From a virus: DNA of 45,877 bases. Shown piece by piece: positions 45,751 through 45,877 of the stretch. Position numbers and translations under genes: made by a program. The stretch lies in the IMG/VR virus record IMGVR_UViG_3300042988_000694, positions 1 to 45,877 of that record; one strand, 5' to 3'. Each line of letters starts with the position of its first letter. Position 1 is the first letter of the stretch. The notes under the pieces were generated by a model. That model searched no databases. It had not been told where the DNA came from and saw only the letters and a program-made list of their open reading frames with translations.

Positions 45751-45877
45751 AAAAAAATAAACCAGAGGGGGATGTTTCAGGAGGGGGAGGCGTGTGCGGG
45801 GCGTACGAGCTAGAGAGATCGCTTCCGTTTTTCCCTCCCCCCGGTCGCTCGCAGGCGGATCGGCCGGGCTCAACCCC
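45751..45877. repeat. Right copy of the 127-bp terminal overlap
   Basis: Exact copy of 1-127; it closes the circle and should be removed when the genome is linearised. Confidence 0.95.

Noticed and set aside
1-45877. CRISPR array
   Set aside because: No regularly spaced short repeats with unique spacers; the short repeats found are operators, iterons or coiled-coil duplications.

Overview
The window is a complete temperate tailed-phage genome with podovirus (T7-like short-tail) architecture, assembled as a circle. Bases 45751-45877 repeat bases 1-127 exactly, so the unit genome is about 45,750 bp. The coding style is GC-rich. A 3' fragment of a tRNA-Gly(CCC) gene serves as the presumed attP, and the integrase and replication proteins are of a kind common in proteobacterial phages. 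Together these suggest a proteobacterial host, most likely an alphaproteobacterium; the host is inferred, not proven. The capsid module (portal, small coupled protein, scaffold, about 320-residue capsid protein, beta-rich cement-like protein) resembles the Bordetella BPP-1 / Salmonella epsilon15 type. No diversity-generating retroelement is present.

Layout. (a) 0.2-1.1 kb, minus strand: probable small terminase and a short partner. (b) 1.3-2.9 kb: small accessory genes (a helix-turn-helix protein, a zinc-binding protein, tiny membrane proteins, a secreted protein) with a good promoter and terminator. (c) 5.9 to 3.0 kb, minus strand: leftward early/replication operon: Cro-like protein, RusA resolvase, a DnaA-domain-IV-only protein, a small HTH protein, and an O-like initiator containing a probable origin. 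(d) 6.0-9.9 kb, plus strand: repressor, RecE/YqaJ-like exonuclease, RecA/Sak4-like ATPase, a small DNA-binding protein and tyrosine integrase, ending at attP. (e) 41.7 to 10.0 kb, minus strand: one long late block: small leader genes, TerL, portal, scaffold, capsid, cement, terminator, tail adaptor and nozzle, internal ejection proteins including a tail-lysozyme protein, a group of surface/fibre-like genes, a T7-type tail fibre, and the lysis cassette. (f) 41.9-45.7 kb, plus strand: a tightly overlapping operon of small accessory genes (coiled coils, zinc binding, membrane, secreted, DNA binding).

The control logic shows in the DNA. Short T-rich repeats of the form TGTAANTTTYTT or GTTTTTTAC lie in the control regions at 1.9, 5.9 and 6.6 kb, and a related GATTTTTAC set lies at 41.8 kb between the divergent late and accessory operons. 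This suggests that one or two phage repressors coordinate all four.

The most unusual feature is a cluster of fibre-like or carbohydrate-binding-like proteins at 13.2-21.5 kb, plus one at 32.8 kb, each starting with what looks like a Sec signal peptide. They sit where receptor-binding genes normally lie, yet virions assemble in the cytoplasm. Two of them are paralogues that combine a shared secreted-type domain with Ig-like repeats and, in one, a beta-helix. This cluster is the best candidate for an undescribed system.
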